Assembly (NCBI GenBank): GCA_035610835.1
Contig: CM069455.1
Location: forward strand, 45,271,075 to 45,335,074
Length of the DNA: 64,000 nucleotides
Direction: 5' to 3'
From: Ophiura sarsii
Taxonomy: Eukaryota; Echinodermata; Ophiuroidea; Amphilepidida; Ophiuridae
The notes beneath the pieces were generated by a model. That model was not told the DNA's origin, did not search any database, and saw nothing but the letters and a program-made list of their open reading frames with translations. A program made the translations under genes and the position numbers. Shown here piece by piece: positions 54,559 to 64,000 of this stretch (positions are counted from its first letter, which is position 1; each line of letters opens with the position of its first letter).

Positions 54559-54790
54559 AGATACATCGCTGAGAGGAGCTATCTGATTAAATAGTGAAAT
54601 AAAGACGTATTCGCAAGTGATTGGGAAGAACAACATTGTTAAGCCAGACAAACCAAGCTATACACTTAAACTTGTTGCGAAAAGGATCAACATCATTATC
54701 CGGTCAAGTAGTTCATGGTGTAGATATGTATTGTACGCATACAGTTACAAAAATCTGACTAAATAAAATTAATGAGACAGGTATAATATT
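54559..54790 (+). terminator. LTN1: LTN1 3' UTR with polyadenylation signals
   Basis: AATAAA occurs at 54598-54603, 40 bp after the stop, and again at 54762-54767. The second is followed by a GT-containing stretch, so a 3' UTR of roughly 60 or 220 nt is likely. Which site is used needs RNA evidence. Confidence 0.65.
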
Positions 54791-54961
54791 ATGCTGGTTC
54801 CTTGCACCAATGGGCTCCACACAACTGATCCATAGATGCAGGTACATGCAAATTATGTCATCCCATCATGACAGCGTCTGACTTCACATGCATGATGTAG
54901 TGAGCTCCCTACACTGCATAGAAGCCATGGCAGCGAGACAATAATAATAATACATAGTATT

Positions 54962-55292
54962 TAGGCCAAACAAAGAAGAAGGTCTGTCTCAGAAGCCTGT
55001 CCGCATTGGTATGTGAAATGAGCTACGGCGCATAGGTCTATATGCGCTGGGGGCTACAAATTGTTTGTTTTTTTTGGTTTTTTTGGATTTTGGATTTTGG
55101 ATTTTTTTTGTTTTTTTTAAATTAAAAAAGTTCTCTGTAAGCTTGGATAAGCAACAACAACAAAAAATGCAAAAAAAAAAAAAATTGCATACCTCATAGC
55201 CTATTTTCTAAAAAATAAATAAAAAATCGTACAGCACTTAGCTTTTTTGCACAATGTTTCTGAGACAGACTTTCTTCTTTGTTTGGCTTTAT
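54962..55292. mobile_element. Family E MITE, copy 2
   Basis: TAGGCCAAACAAAGAAGAAG and TCTGTCTCAGAAGCC at the left, TTTCTGAGACAGACTTTCTT and CTTTGTTTGGCTTTA at the right; closely matches 26801-27097, including GCATTGG and GTGAAATGAGCTA. It lies downstream of the LTN1 poly(A) sites. Confidence 0.8.
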
Positions 55293-56440
55293 AAAGCGCT
55301 TTACAACAAGTTCTCAAAGCGCTACAATTGCACTCAGTATTTAATGCGTTACCTCAACTGCAACTTGTACTTTTGTGTTGATCGATATATCCCTATCTAA
55401 CAACAGAGCGATAACGTAATGTATGTGTAGATTTGATTCTCATAAGTCATGAAGAAGCCTATACCTCCATCTAAAGGATGAGTTGGTGCAGACATTCAGG
55501 GTGCAGGGAACCAGCATGTTGGTTCAACACCATTACTGATCATTTTGTAAATAATCATGCAAATATCATTTTATCATGGCATAGAGCATCGTTGGAATAA
55601 TTTGTGCAATGCAGAATATTTATTTTCAGAGCAAAACTTGCAAGGGTATTTTTTATCATAGATTAGAACTCAATTAGCATGATTGCATTTTGTAATGATG
55701 ATCTACACACGATGGCCGCAGTAAATATGGTATCTTAGGTGATCCAAAAAGCCCTGTTCAACAGGATCGGCCGACCCATTTATTTTGTTAAAAACATTTT
55801 TGAAATAATTGTTATGAAATATTTTGAAAATGGCCTAGAAATAATTTCCTAACGGCACACTGTCTGTTATCGAGCTCCTACCCCCATCCCCCACCCTGGT
55901 TCTTAAAATTTGACTCCGACATCCATCCCCTCTCAAATTTCAGACTCATATATTTGATTGAAGGGGAAAAAAACGACCGACCGAACAGGTTGTTTTTTCT
56001 CAGTTGCCTTAAGTCTTGATTTCGAGTTATGTAATTGTTTAAATACTGTCAAGTTCAAGAATTTTTTGTTGTTGATAAATTCACATAATGTAAAAGTGTG
56101 CCGCGAGAAGGCACACGCTTTTTATGTGCTGCAATTAGTAGAAAACGTGGTTACATCACTGTCTCGTGATGGCCAAATAGACTATAATTATATAGTCCTC
56201 TATCAAATACACTTTTATCCCATTAAATGTCTCCCCTTAACAGATCCCTTCAGTAACAAGAGTGTGAATCCCACTTTGGCCACTTTTATGCTCATACTTC
56301 AACTGAAAAAACTGCCTATGAGATTCAAATGATGATTTGTAGGATACATCAATGTATTGTGTATAATATATCTAATGTTTAAATATTCTGTGGTTTGTCA
56401 CGGATCTACCTGTCATGATATTATGGATGAAAATGTCTGG
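55293..56440. other. Intergenic DNA with a family C-like element
   Basis: Within it, 55740-56012 has AGCCCTGTTCAACAGGATCG and GGCCGACCC at the left facing ACGACCGACCGAACAGGTTG and TTGCCTTA at the right. An open frame overlaps its right part (55958-56332) without resemblance to any family I know. No gene called. Confidence 0.5.
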
Positions 56441-56442
56441 AG

Positions 56443-56891
56443 TACCGTATTATCCCTATTAAGTGCCCAGGACCTTATAAGCGCCCACCCCAGTTTTTCT
56501 CATATACCAACAAACAATCCCGTATAAGCGCCCACTTTTCAAATGGTCAGCATCCTCAAAAGACCACTTGTACATATTATTTCATTTAGTACATGAAATA
56601 GTCAGCCTCCTCGAATGACCAATCGTACATTTTCGTTACACTAGAAGCCTATCGCGTCTCAACAATTTCAAATGCGTCAAAATTGTTGAGACGCGAAGTT
56701 GAGACGCATTTGAAATTGTTGAGACGCGATAGGCTTCTAGTGTTAGTACGTCAAATGGTCAGCCTTCTCAAATGACCACTTTTACATTTTATTTAGTACG
56801 ATAAATGAGTTTAAAAAAAGGTAACATAATAAGCGCCCACCCAAAATGAATTTGCTAACCGCCCTGGGCGCTTAATAGGGATAATACGGTA
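56443..56891. mobile_element. Element with TACCGTATTATCCCTATT ends
   Basis: TACCGTATTATCCCTATTAA at 56443 and its complement ending at 56891; the arms also share TAAGCGCCCACCC. It carries a nested palindrome. Confidence 0.85.
56639..56742. mobile_element. Nested 104-bp palindromic element
   Basis: Arms of about 40 bp, CACTAGAAGCCTATCGCGTC and TCAACAATTTCAAATGCG, perfectly mirrored, with a short AAAATTGTTGAGACGCG direct echo in the middle. TTA on both sides may be a 3-bp target duplication. Confidence 0.85.
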
Positions 56892-57222
56892 GGTAGTTTA
56901 TTGTTGATTTGATTGATTATATTCAATTACACACTGAATGATGATTGTAATAAAAGAGTTCTCTGAACATGAAAAGTGGCCAAAGCTGAATGTAACATGC
57001 TGAGTAGACATGCCATAATTTGATAAAAAAGCTCCAAAATGTAGGAAAAATAAAACATTGTATGACACATTAAAGATTGCTGAAAATTATTATTATTATT
57101 TCATGTACAATTTTATGTCAATCATGGCCAAAAGTAAAATTCATAATATAGTACCTTTAAACTATTTGATATGGATTTGTTATAGGGAGGAAATTGAAAA
57201 TATTATTTTTCAAATGTATGTC

Positions 57223-57429
57223 TAGGGTAAAGTCGCCAGTTTTCGGTCAGCGCCTATTTTCGGTAACTTCGCCCAAATCGTGTAATTAAAAATGACCTCG
57301 TCGTTATAAACTGACGGCTAGAAAACCGCAGCATAGTTGATGCCCGGTATTGCTTTAAAATAGCAACTACACGATTTTGGCGAAGTGACCGAAAATAGGC
57401 GCTGACCGAAAACTGGCGACTTTACCCTA
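57223..57429. mobile_element. MITE with TAGGGTAAAGTCGCCAG ends
   Basis: About 42-bp perfect terminal repeats starting TAGGGTAAAGTCGCCAGTTT and containing CGGTCAGCGCCTATTTTCGG. The interior also mirrors CAAATCGTGT / ACACGATTTTGG. Confidence 0.9.
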
Positions 57430-57618
57430 AATAATTTTGAATTAATTGTTATAAAGGAAATAGATGAAATAAAATATGTACAGATCGATTCTTGTGCAAT
57501 GTAGTTGTGTTTATTTTGTGCTCAAGCAACAAAACACCACTCTGTTCTATTAAAGGAGAACTTTACAGTGCTATTCATGAAACCAATCATTACATGGTAG
57601 GAAAATAATTATCTAATG

Positions 57619-58463
57619 TACACTCGTCAAAAGAAGTTCCTTGCCACTCATTGAAGTTCAAATATTTCACATAAATATTTAATATAAATTAAACAATTGC
57701 ATGTCAAAATAAGCAGACAATAATTCTCTATCATGTCTGTATGAAATTAAGATGTACACATTCATGCATGGCTGAGCAAATTCATTAAGCAATGGTAAGG
57801 TGCGTAAAAGGAAATTGCAAGAAATGAGCATTTACAGTCATTTGAATGGAGGGATTATCCAATTTTTTGCAATCTTCTATCTACATCTATACAACTACTT
57901 GTCAACGCCTTTCAGCAACTAGACAAGGTATCCCTGGAACCTAGGAATACAAACATGAGCGTACAGACACAGATGATCCCCTATACTCTTTACGAAGGAG
58001 TCTGTGACCTTTTAACGTGCTCGGGGATAGCTCTTCTGATACACGGGACCAACATTTCTACGTACCTTCCGAAGCACGATGCGCCATGAACATGCCAACT
58101 TCAGTCTGCACGGTCTGAAGGAGGCATGGGGACGAGGCTGTGTTGGTGTATCGTTTTGAACTCTCACGCAAACGATCCACCAACAGAACTACGGTGCGCA
58201 GCAGTGTACGACGCTCTAACCGACTGCGCCACCTCGCCCCTTCTTGCCATTGGTCAAGTGAATAGGATCTGCCATGCATGAGTGATCATGTCTAAATTCC
58301 ATGTTAAGCTGTTAGAGGATTACTTTCTGCTTATTTTGATCATGGACTTGAATAAGTCCATGTTTTGATATACAATTATATATATAATCATATATATAAT
58401 TATATATATTCTATTAAATATTAATTTAATTTAAGTGTCCAAGAACTTCTTTTGCCGAGTGTA
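57619..58463. mobile_element. 845-bp element with TACACTCG(T/G)CAAAAGAAGTTC ends
   Basis: TACACTCGTCAAAAGAAGTT at 57619 faces AACTTCTTTTGCCGAGTGTA ending 58463. No transposase frame. The interior holds a tRNA-like head on the minus strand and a TATATA-rich tract (58375-58413). Confidence 0.75.
58100..58245 (-). repeat. tRNA-like SINE head, minus strand
   Basis: Minus strand GCGAGGTGGCGCAGTCGGTT then AGAGCGTCGTACAC resembles a tRNA 5' half with A box. A possible B box GAGAGTTCAAAACG lies about 75 nt on and is poor. Could be chance. Confidence 0.35.
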
Positions 58464-58984
58464 TATTGACCAGTTTAATTGAACACATAACTATAATATT
58501 CAATAAAACGAATTTAAACTGCACATCCCCAATCTGTGATTATTTGAAATTCGCACCCGGTTGTAGGTGTGTCGAAAGTGCTGATAGGATAGCAATACCT
58601 AATATTGTGACGCCATCGTCACTAAAACCGCCTCATCAGCAACAGGACGCTACACGTAATCACGCAGGAATTCAATGCAAAAGTCGAAAAAATCAATGCA
58701 AGAAAAGGAGATGTTGAAATCTCGTAACTGTTGCGTCATAGCTTCGATCAATATGGCGACGTCCATACAGGTGATTTTTTCTTCTTTCTAAATCCGATTT
58801 GGTCTTTAACGCGGAACTTATAAAATTTAAACCTACGGATGTGGTCTGTAAAATAATAATGCTACGTATATGAGCGTTAAAGTTCCATGGCAAGGATTTC
58901 CTGAGCGGCCGTAACTTTCACATTGAGATGGGTTATTTTAAAGAAAGTTTCTAGGTGCCAGTATGTAGACGTAGAAATGTCGTG

Positions 58985-59323
58985 TTAAAGGTATATCAAA
59001 TGATCTTTCCAGGGAGCGCCCTCAACATCGAAAAAAAAAATTGAAAGCAGATTTTCTTGCAGATTTACATTTCTGATCATAAATCGTACATGCATTCCAA
59101 TTTACAGGGCGATACGATTCTTAATTACTTCAAAATCATGGTTTTAGAGTGAAAATAAACTTTATATTTTCACTCTAAATTCACTCTAAAACCATGATTT
59201 TGAGGTAATTAGGAATCGTATCGCTCTGTAACTTGGAATGTAAATCTGCAAGAAAATATACTTTCTAAAAAAAATCATGAATAGAGGGCGCTCTCTGGAA
59301 AAGATCACATAATATGCCTTTAA
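58985..59323. mobile_element. 331-bp MITE flanked by TTAA
   Basis: AGGTATATCAAATGATCTTT at 58989 and AAAAGATCACATAATATGCC to 59319, TTAA on both sides (58985-58988, 59320-59323). Arms share GGGAGCGCCCTC, CTTGCAGATTTACATT, ACGATTCTTAATTACTTCA and AAAATCATGGTTTTAGAGTG. Confidence 0.88.
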
Positions 59324-59924
59324 ATATGTGTTTGTTAAAAACATAGTTTGACTCTCATCTATACCAAAAAGTTATTTCGGAGAATAAACACCATACTCGG
59401 GGAAACTTGCACAAGTGCAGCGCATGGGTAGTTTATTATTATTATTAAAATCTGAAAAAGCAGGGTTCTGATGATACCATGCTCTATTCAAAGCTTTGTA
59501 TTTAAAAAAAGTTGACATCAGATTAGTTCCCGGGATTGGTCCCAGTATTTCACTAATTAAGTTCAGATATGCATGCCGTATTGTATTGAAGCATAATGAC
59601 TCTAAACGAAGCCGCCGTTTTCTTGAGAACCAAGAACAACTTATCAACTCGCAATTGGGCGCTTGCAAGATTGATACAGTGATAATGGATAGTGGTTGCA
59701 TCACGAAAGAACAATCGTGTTCAGGCCGAATCGATCACATCACTTTAGATACGATGTTATTCTTCACATGATTCATTAGCTCAGTTGGTTAAGCTAGGAC
59801 TTTCATGATAGTTGGTTAAACCATGGACTTATCAGAATGATAAGTTGGTTAAACGGGTGATTCGATCGATTGCCTTGAGACACTTTTCAACATATTTTTT
59901 TCCCTCTTCAAACTAAATAGTGTA
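59324..59924. other. Intergenic spacer with an A-box-like word
   Basis: Contains open frames on both strands (59372-59771) resembling no family I know, and TTAGCTCAGTTGGTTAAGC at 59776, a tRNA A-box-like word without a matching B box. Confidence 0.4.
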
Positions 59925-60577
59925 CACCTAGCACATAAAGTCCCTGCTCAGGTGCTTTGAGGTTGACTAATTCAAAATATATAATCGGTACCAACAATCT
60001 GAGATATACATTAAATTAGCAAATTTCTTCTCCGCAGTTTGATACCTCATTCAACAAAATCGAATGGATACTCTAATAGTTATGTCGATTTCAATGACCG
60101 CGCATGCAACAGAAATGTTGCACTAGGTATAGGAAATCATTGATTTGTGTGTGATTTACCATAGACGGTAAAAATCAATGTTTTACCCGTCTATGGGTTT
60201 ACGCACTGAAAAAACTCACAGCTTATCAGCTAAGACTTGTATTCTTCACAGCCAGATACACCCTTTGTCCCGCACATTGCGGTTATCACTAAAGACCCAT
60301 TCATCTGTCTCGTTCACATAGCACACAGTTATGAGATGACAGTAATCACACACAAATCAATGATTCCTATACCTAGTGCAACATTTCTGTTGCATGCGCG
60401 GTCATTGAAATCGCCATAACTTTAAAAGTATCCATTCGATTTTGTTGAATGAGGTATCAAACTGCGGAGAAGAAATTTGCTAATTTAATGTATATCTCAG
60501 ATTGTTGGTACCGATTATATATTTTGAATTAGTCAACCTCAAAGCACCTGAGCAGGGACTTTATGTGCTAGGTGTAT
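59925..60577. mobile_element. Large near-perfect inverted repeat (~235-bp arms)
   Basis: ACACCTAGCACATAAAGTCC at the left to GGACTTTATGTGCTAGGTGT at the right, with arms nearly identical over some 235 bp and a loop of about 175 bp. The arms share GCATGCAACAGAAATGTTGC and CTTCTCCGCAGTTTGATACC. Confidence 0.9.
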
Positions 60578-61092
60578 ATTGTTCGATTCTATAATATTTC
60601 ATTTTTATTTTATTTCCCCCCCCCCCTTTTTTTATTTATTATTAACACACATGGGCAAACGCGTAAAGTTGAGCAGTGATAACGCTTCACCAAAGTAAAT
60701 GCCTTTGACTTTCATTTTTAACACAAAGTGAGTAATAAGTAACAAATATGTCATCCATTCAACGTTTAATTAAAAAGTTTCAAACTTCAACTTGTTTTTG
60801 AAAACCAGATGGCTTTTTAGTGGAATTTAGGTCCATACTGTTACTAGTTTAGCTAGTGTGCAATTTGGATGTCAAGGCCTATCCAACTGTGCGGCGTTGA
60901 CGTCGGTTCAACGTCGGAACGTTGTATATAATGGTTGTCATTTGGTTGGATATAACTTTGTTGACGTCATGGAGTTGGTGTAACTTTTTAGTGATGGTGT
61001 TAGACATTGCACCGTTAAACCCCTGAACGTCAAAAATGTTAATATCTAACCATAAGTCCATGATCTAACCAAGTGTTAACTTATTACTTATA
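60578..61092. other. Intergenic spacer
   Basis: C then T run near 60618; AACGTC/GACGTT words around 60890-60920 that recur after 61725 on the far side of the next element. Nothing else recognised. Confidence 0.5.
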
Positions 61093-61724
61093 CAGGGTGA
61101 GTCAAAAACAGTGTACTCAAGTTATTAAAAATATTATTATCAGAATATGAAGGCAATTCATACGCTATCATCAGCAAAAAGAATCATGACATTTCATGGT
61201 ACCGTTTACCAGATATGACTATTTTGGTAATGTTACTGCATTTTGAAACCGAACACAATATTGAATATTTTACTCAATAATGCTTGATACTAATGAACAA
61301 GCGGATGGTACACAATAGTTAACTAATAAAGACAATTGAAACATTCTCAGTTATTTTTTCAAAACATAAAATGTGAAATAATGACAAAACAATGTCATTA
61401 TTACACGAATTTAGATACAACAACAACAAATTTAGCTTTTGTGATAGTCGGACTCAGCTCGGACTAGAATGTGGACATAGTGGAATTCAATAGATCTTAT
61501 AACAAAAGATATCGCAAATCTCGTTCGGTTTATAAAATGTTGACTTTTACGCAAATGAGCATTAAACTATGTTTACCACAACCAATTTCAACCAACTAAA
61601 ATTCTTTAGAAAGCTAATGAAACAACCCGTCTGTTTTATTTTTTTTTAAATCTATGCAAGTTTTGCACAGATTTTAAGATACAAATTCCGAAAGTTGAGT
61701 ACACTTTTTTTGACTCGCCCTGTA
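61091..61724. mobile_element. Mariner-type MITE with CAGGGTGAGTCAAAAA ends
   Basis: CAGGGTGAGTCAAAAACAGT at 61093 and ACTTTTTTTGACTCGCCCTG to 61722, TA on both sides. Interior of 630 bp without coding capacity. Confidence 0.8.
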
Positions 61725-62254
61725 CAACGTTCCGACGTTGTAAATTTGACACATAATGTATACGCAAATCTACAACGTGCCCACTGGACGCTTGACTTTT
61801 TTAACTTTCTGAGAAGATGCCACAATTTCTGGAAGATCGTAGTCGCAAAATTGTGTTGTCATTCTTTGACTAGGTTTAAAGTCCTGCAACGTCTTGTTTG
61901 TTTTTGGACATTCGGTATCTCGCAGTTGACCCATAAAGTAATCGGCCGACTGGTAATTGGGTAATTGATATAGTTGTATACCTAAAAATAACCAAAGGAA
62001 GTTATTTTAAAACAATGCCGCTTGATTGGGTTCAATTGGACGTGAAATCGTTCGTTAATGGATGAAAACTGAACAGATATTTGATTTTAAAGGGGTCATC
62101 GTCATCAAACTTCGGCTGCATCCATATTGACACACCAGCAAAACTAGAGCACTTAGTCCTAAATTACATTCATTTGCGAAATATATTCAAGACGCCATCA
62201 TAGAATGTATTAAATAGTGCAACAATAGCATTCAGCACCCTATTATAGATGGTG

Positions 62255-62580
62255 TGACCGGTGACGTCATGTATTTACAAATGGGACACCCTCTGTTGAT
62301 TCCCTCCAGGCAGAATATACAGTAAAGTTAATGAAGATAACATGAAATGTCTTTCTAATGAATTGTAAAACTCATTTATTTTTAATTTTTTTTTGTGAAA
62401 TGCGATAGCTTATATCATTCCTAAGCAAGTTTAAAGACAGTTTTGATAACAATTTGCTGTGACACCACAATCTAGTTAGAAAACCTGATCTGGCCTATGT
62501 AAACTATAGGAACTCTTGCCCGGTGTGTTTTGTCTCAAATCAACAGAGGGCGTCCTAAATGTAAACAACGGTCACCTCAT
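62255..62580. repeat. Inverted repeat around CAACAGAGGG
   Basis: GTGACCGGTGACGTC, TATTTACAAATGGGACACCC and TCTGTTGATT at the left face AATCAACAGAGGGCGTCC, TAAATGTAAACAACGGTCAC at the right. CATTTGCGAA...AAGACGCCAT is repeated directly at 62172 and 62609, so a larger composite element is likely. Confidence 0.6.
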
Positions 62581-62708
62581 CTATACTATAGCTTGATCTT
62601 TAAATCCCGTTCATTTGCGAATGACGTTCAACATGTTTAATTAAGACGCCATTATTATTCAGAATTGACTTGTGTTAAATGAGGCAGGTTTATTCTGCCA
62701 GCAGCCTA

Positions 62709-63555
62709 TACAGGGTGTCTCAGAAAAAATTACAACGCTCCATTACGTGATCGTAACTTTCAAAATAATAATCAGAATAAAAAAAATTAAACTGCAAAAT
62801 TAAGTCCAATTAGTTGGCTATAATCTAAAAAAAACGCATTCAATTCAGCTCACTGGTTACGGGGAAATTAGCGATTATATAGATGTAGGTGAAGAACCCT
62901 CCCATCCAAGTTTGCGTATACTGATTTTCATTTGCGCAGGTATGGTTTTCTATTCTCAAATAATGTAGATAGCACCATTGAATATCTTGATTAATGCAAT
63001 TCTTCAAATCATTAGAGTACTTAGCAATAATCCATCGAGACATTCATAATAAACACAATACAACAACAATACAACAACAATACAACTTGTTGTATCGAGG
63101 GCCCACATTTCTTCCCTGGAAATATTACAGCAGCTGCATATCTTAATATGCTTGATCAAATTGTGACACCTGAACGCCACCGTTTGTATGGACAAGAGCG
63201 TAATGGATCTGTTCCATGGCACGGTGGTGCCAAGATGGAGCTCCTGCCCATAGGGCTAATGTTGTAAGGAACAGACTTCTTAAAATCTTTCCGAACCGAG
63301 TCATCGGCTTAGGACATGCTGTTGAATGGCCTCCACGTTCCCCTGATTTAACGCCGTGTGATTACTGCTTGTGGGGCTATCTCAAGGCGAAGGTTTATGT
63401 GACTTCAAGAGCTACAGCAAAGAATCCAGAATGAAGTAACAGCCTTACGCAGAACCAGGATAGTCCGTCGTGCTGTTCACCATATGGCAGAAAGAGCACA
63501 TCGCTGCATACGTCTTAATGAACATCAAGTGGAAGGCAGGTCTGCTGGACAATGA
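62709..63555 (+). mobile_element. Remnant of a mariner-like DNA transposon
   Basis: TA CAGGGTGTCTCAGAAAAAAT at 62709 is a left terminus like that of the MITE at 34196, and the decayed transposase follows. No right terminus was found up to 64000, so the element is truncated or ends outside recognisable similarity. Confidence 0.7.
63118..63555 (+). pseudogene. Broken mariner-like transposase, C-terminal part
   Basis: Three frames must be joined. 63118 on encodes GNITAAAYLNMLDQIV. From about 63216 the next frame gives CQDGAPAHRANVVRNRL, EWPPRSPDLTPCDYCLWG. After a second shift near 63400, EVTALRRTRIVRRAVHHMAE runs to a TGA near 63552. QDGAPAH and SPDLTPCDYCLWGYLK are the second and third catalytic-aspartate blocks of the IS630/Tc1/mariner DDE superfamily. 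Upstream 62800-63110 shows no DNA-binding domain. Non-functional. Confidence 0.85.
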
Positions 63556-64000
63556 GCATTTTGTTGTTGCTCCATAAACTTTTGGGCAAAGTTTTAAAGA
63601 ACTTAAATATTCTAATATGACCAAGTTGAAAATATGAGGAAAAGAAACCTCGATAAACCTATGCGCAATACTTTATGTTGAATAATTGACAGTGTGCAAT
63701 TTAGTTAAATAACCTAACTTACCATCATGTTATTCTCAATTGTGATTACAGATTGAATTATCGCGCAAAATAGGCGATAGAAAATTTTAACAATTGCAAC
63801 TTTTATCAAGTTTTAAACCTTAGTGGAAAAATAACCACAATAACTTTCATGTGCAATATTATGTTGAACTTGGTTAGCAGCTGGCATATTAAGAAGAATG
63901 ACAAACAGAGAACATTAAAAAGTTATGATCATTATCTTCGAGAGAAGTATCGATCAATTTCTTGTGTGTGCTGTCTGAATCACTCAATTTGAGCAAACTT
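63556..64000. other. AT-rich right edge
   Basis: No gene, RNA or repeat recognised. Confidence 0.5.

Noticed and set aside
55958..56332. 124-codon open frame downstream of LTN1.
   Set aside because: No recognisable domain, overlaps a family C-like element, and has no splice or promoter context.
59372..59771. Open frames on both strands (110 and 91 codons).
   Set aside because: Mutually overlapping, no recognised motif, and surrounded by mobile elements.

Overview
The window is animal nuclear DNA: AT-rich, with GT-AG introns of 0.3 to 4.7 kb and a dense load of short inverted-repeat transposons, non-LTR retrotransposon tails and minisatellites. The intron density, the frequent AGGCCTA words and the retroelement types suggest an invertebrate deuterostome (echinoderm or hemichordate). 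That is an inference from style; the sequence alone does not fix the species.

One gene dominates. LTN1, encoding the ribosome quality-control E3 ubiquitin ligase listerin, runs on the + strand from the start codon at 5014 to the stop at 54556-54558. I could follow 30 coding exons with compatible phases and canonical GT/AG edges. They sum to 5,592 nt, a predicted protein of 1,863 residues that is collinear with vertebrate listerin from the [12 protein letters not shown] start to the C-terminal RING finger. Upstream, on the - strand, are the first two coding exons of ZMPSTE24 (CAAX prenyl protease 1, the STE24/FACE1 family); the rest of that gene lies beyond the left edge. The two start codons are only 150 bp apart, so 4864-5013 is a very compact divergent promoter and 5'-UTR region.

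Layout: 1-2415 ZMPSTE24 intron 2 with a 1-kb foldback element; 2416-4863 ZMPSTE24 exons 2 and 1; 4864-5013 shared promoter; 5014-54558 LTN1; 54559-about 54790 LTN1 3' UTR with two AATAAA signals; 54790-64000 intergenic DNA built almost wholly of inverted-repeat elements, ending in a decayed mariner-like transposase. Several elements have readable target-site duplications: TA, TTAA, CTTG, 8-bp hAT type, and 9 bp. Some are nested inside one another.

The most unusual structure is in the middle of LTN1. Introns 14, 15-proximal, 17, 18 and 23 carry tandem or single extra copies of the edges of the neighbouring exons, including their splice sites: five copies of the exon 14 3' edge, eight of the exon 15 5' edge at a strict 135-136 bp period, seven of the exon 17 3' edge, a 159-bp duplication at the exon 18 donor, and a decayed copy of the exon 23 3' part. 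Intron 13 carries a 1.7-kb minisatellite whose unit is a regular string of nuclear-receptor half-sites spaced as DR4, DR1 and DR5. No RNA polymerase II gene other than LTN1 and ZMPSTE24 was recognised.
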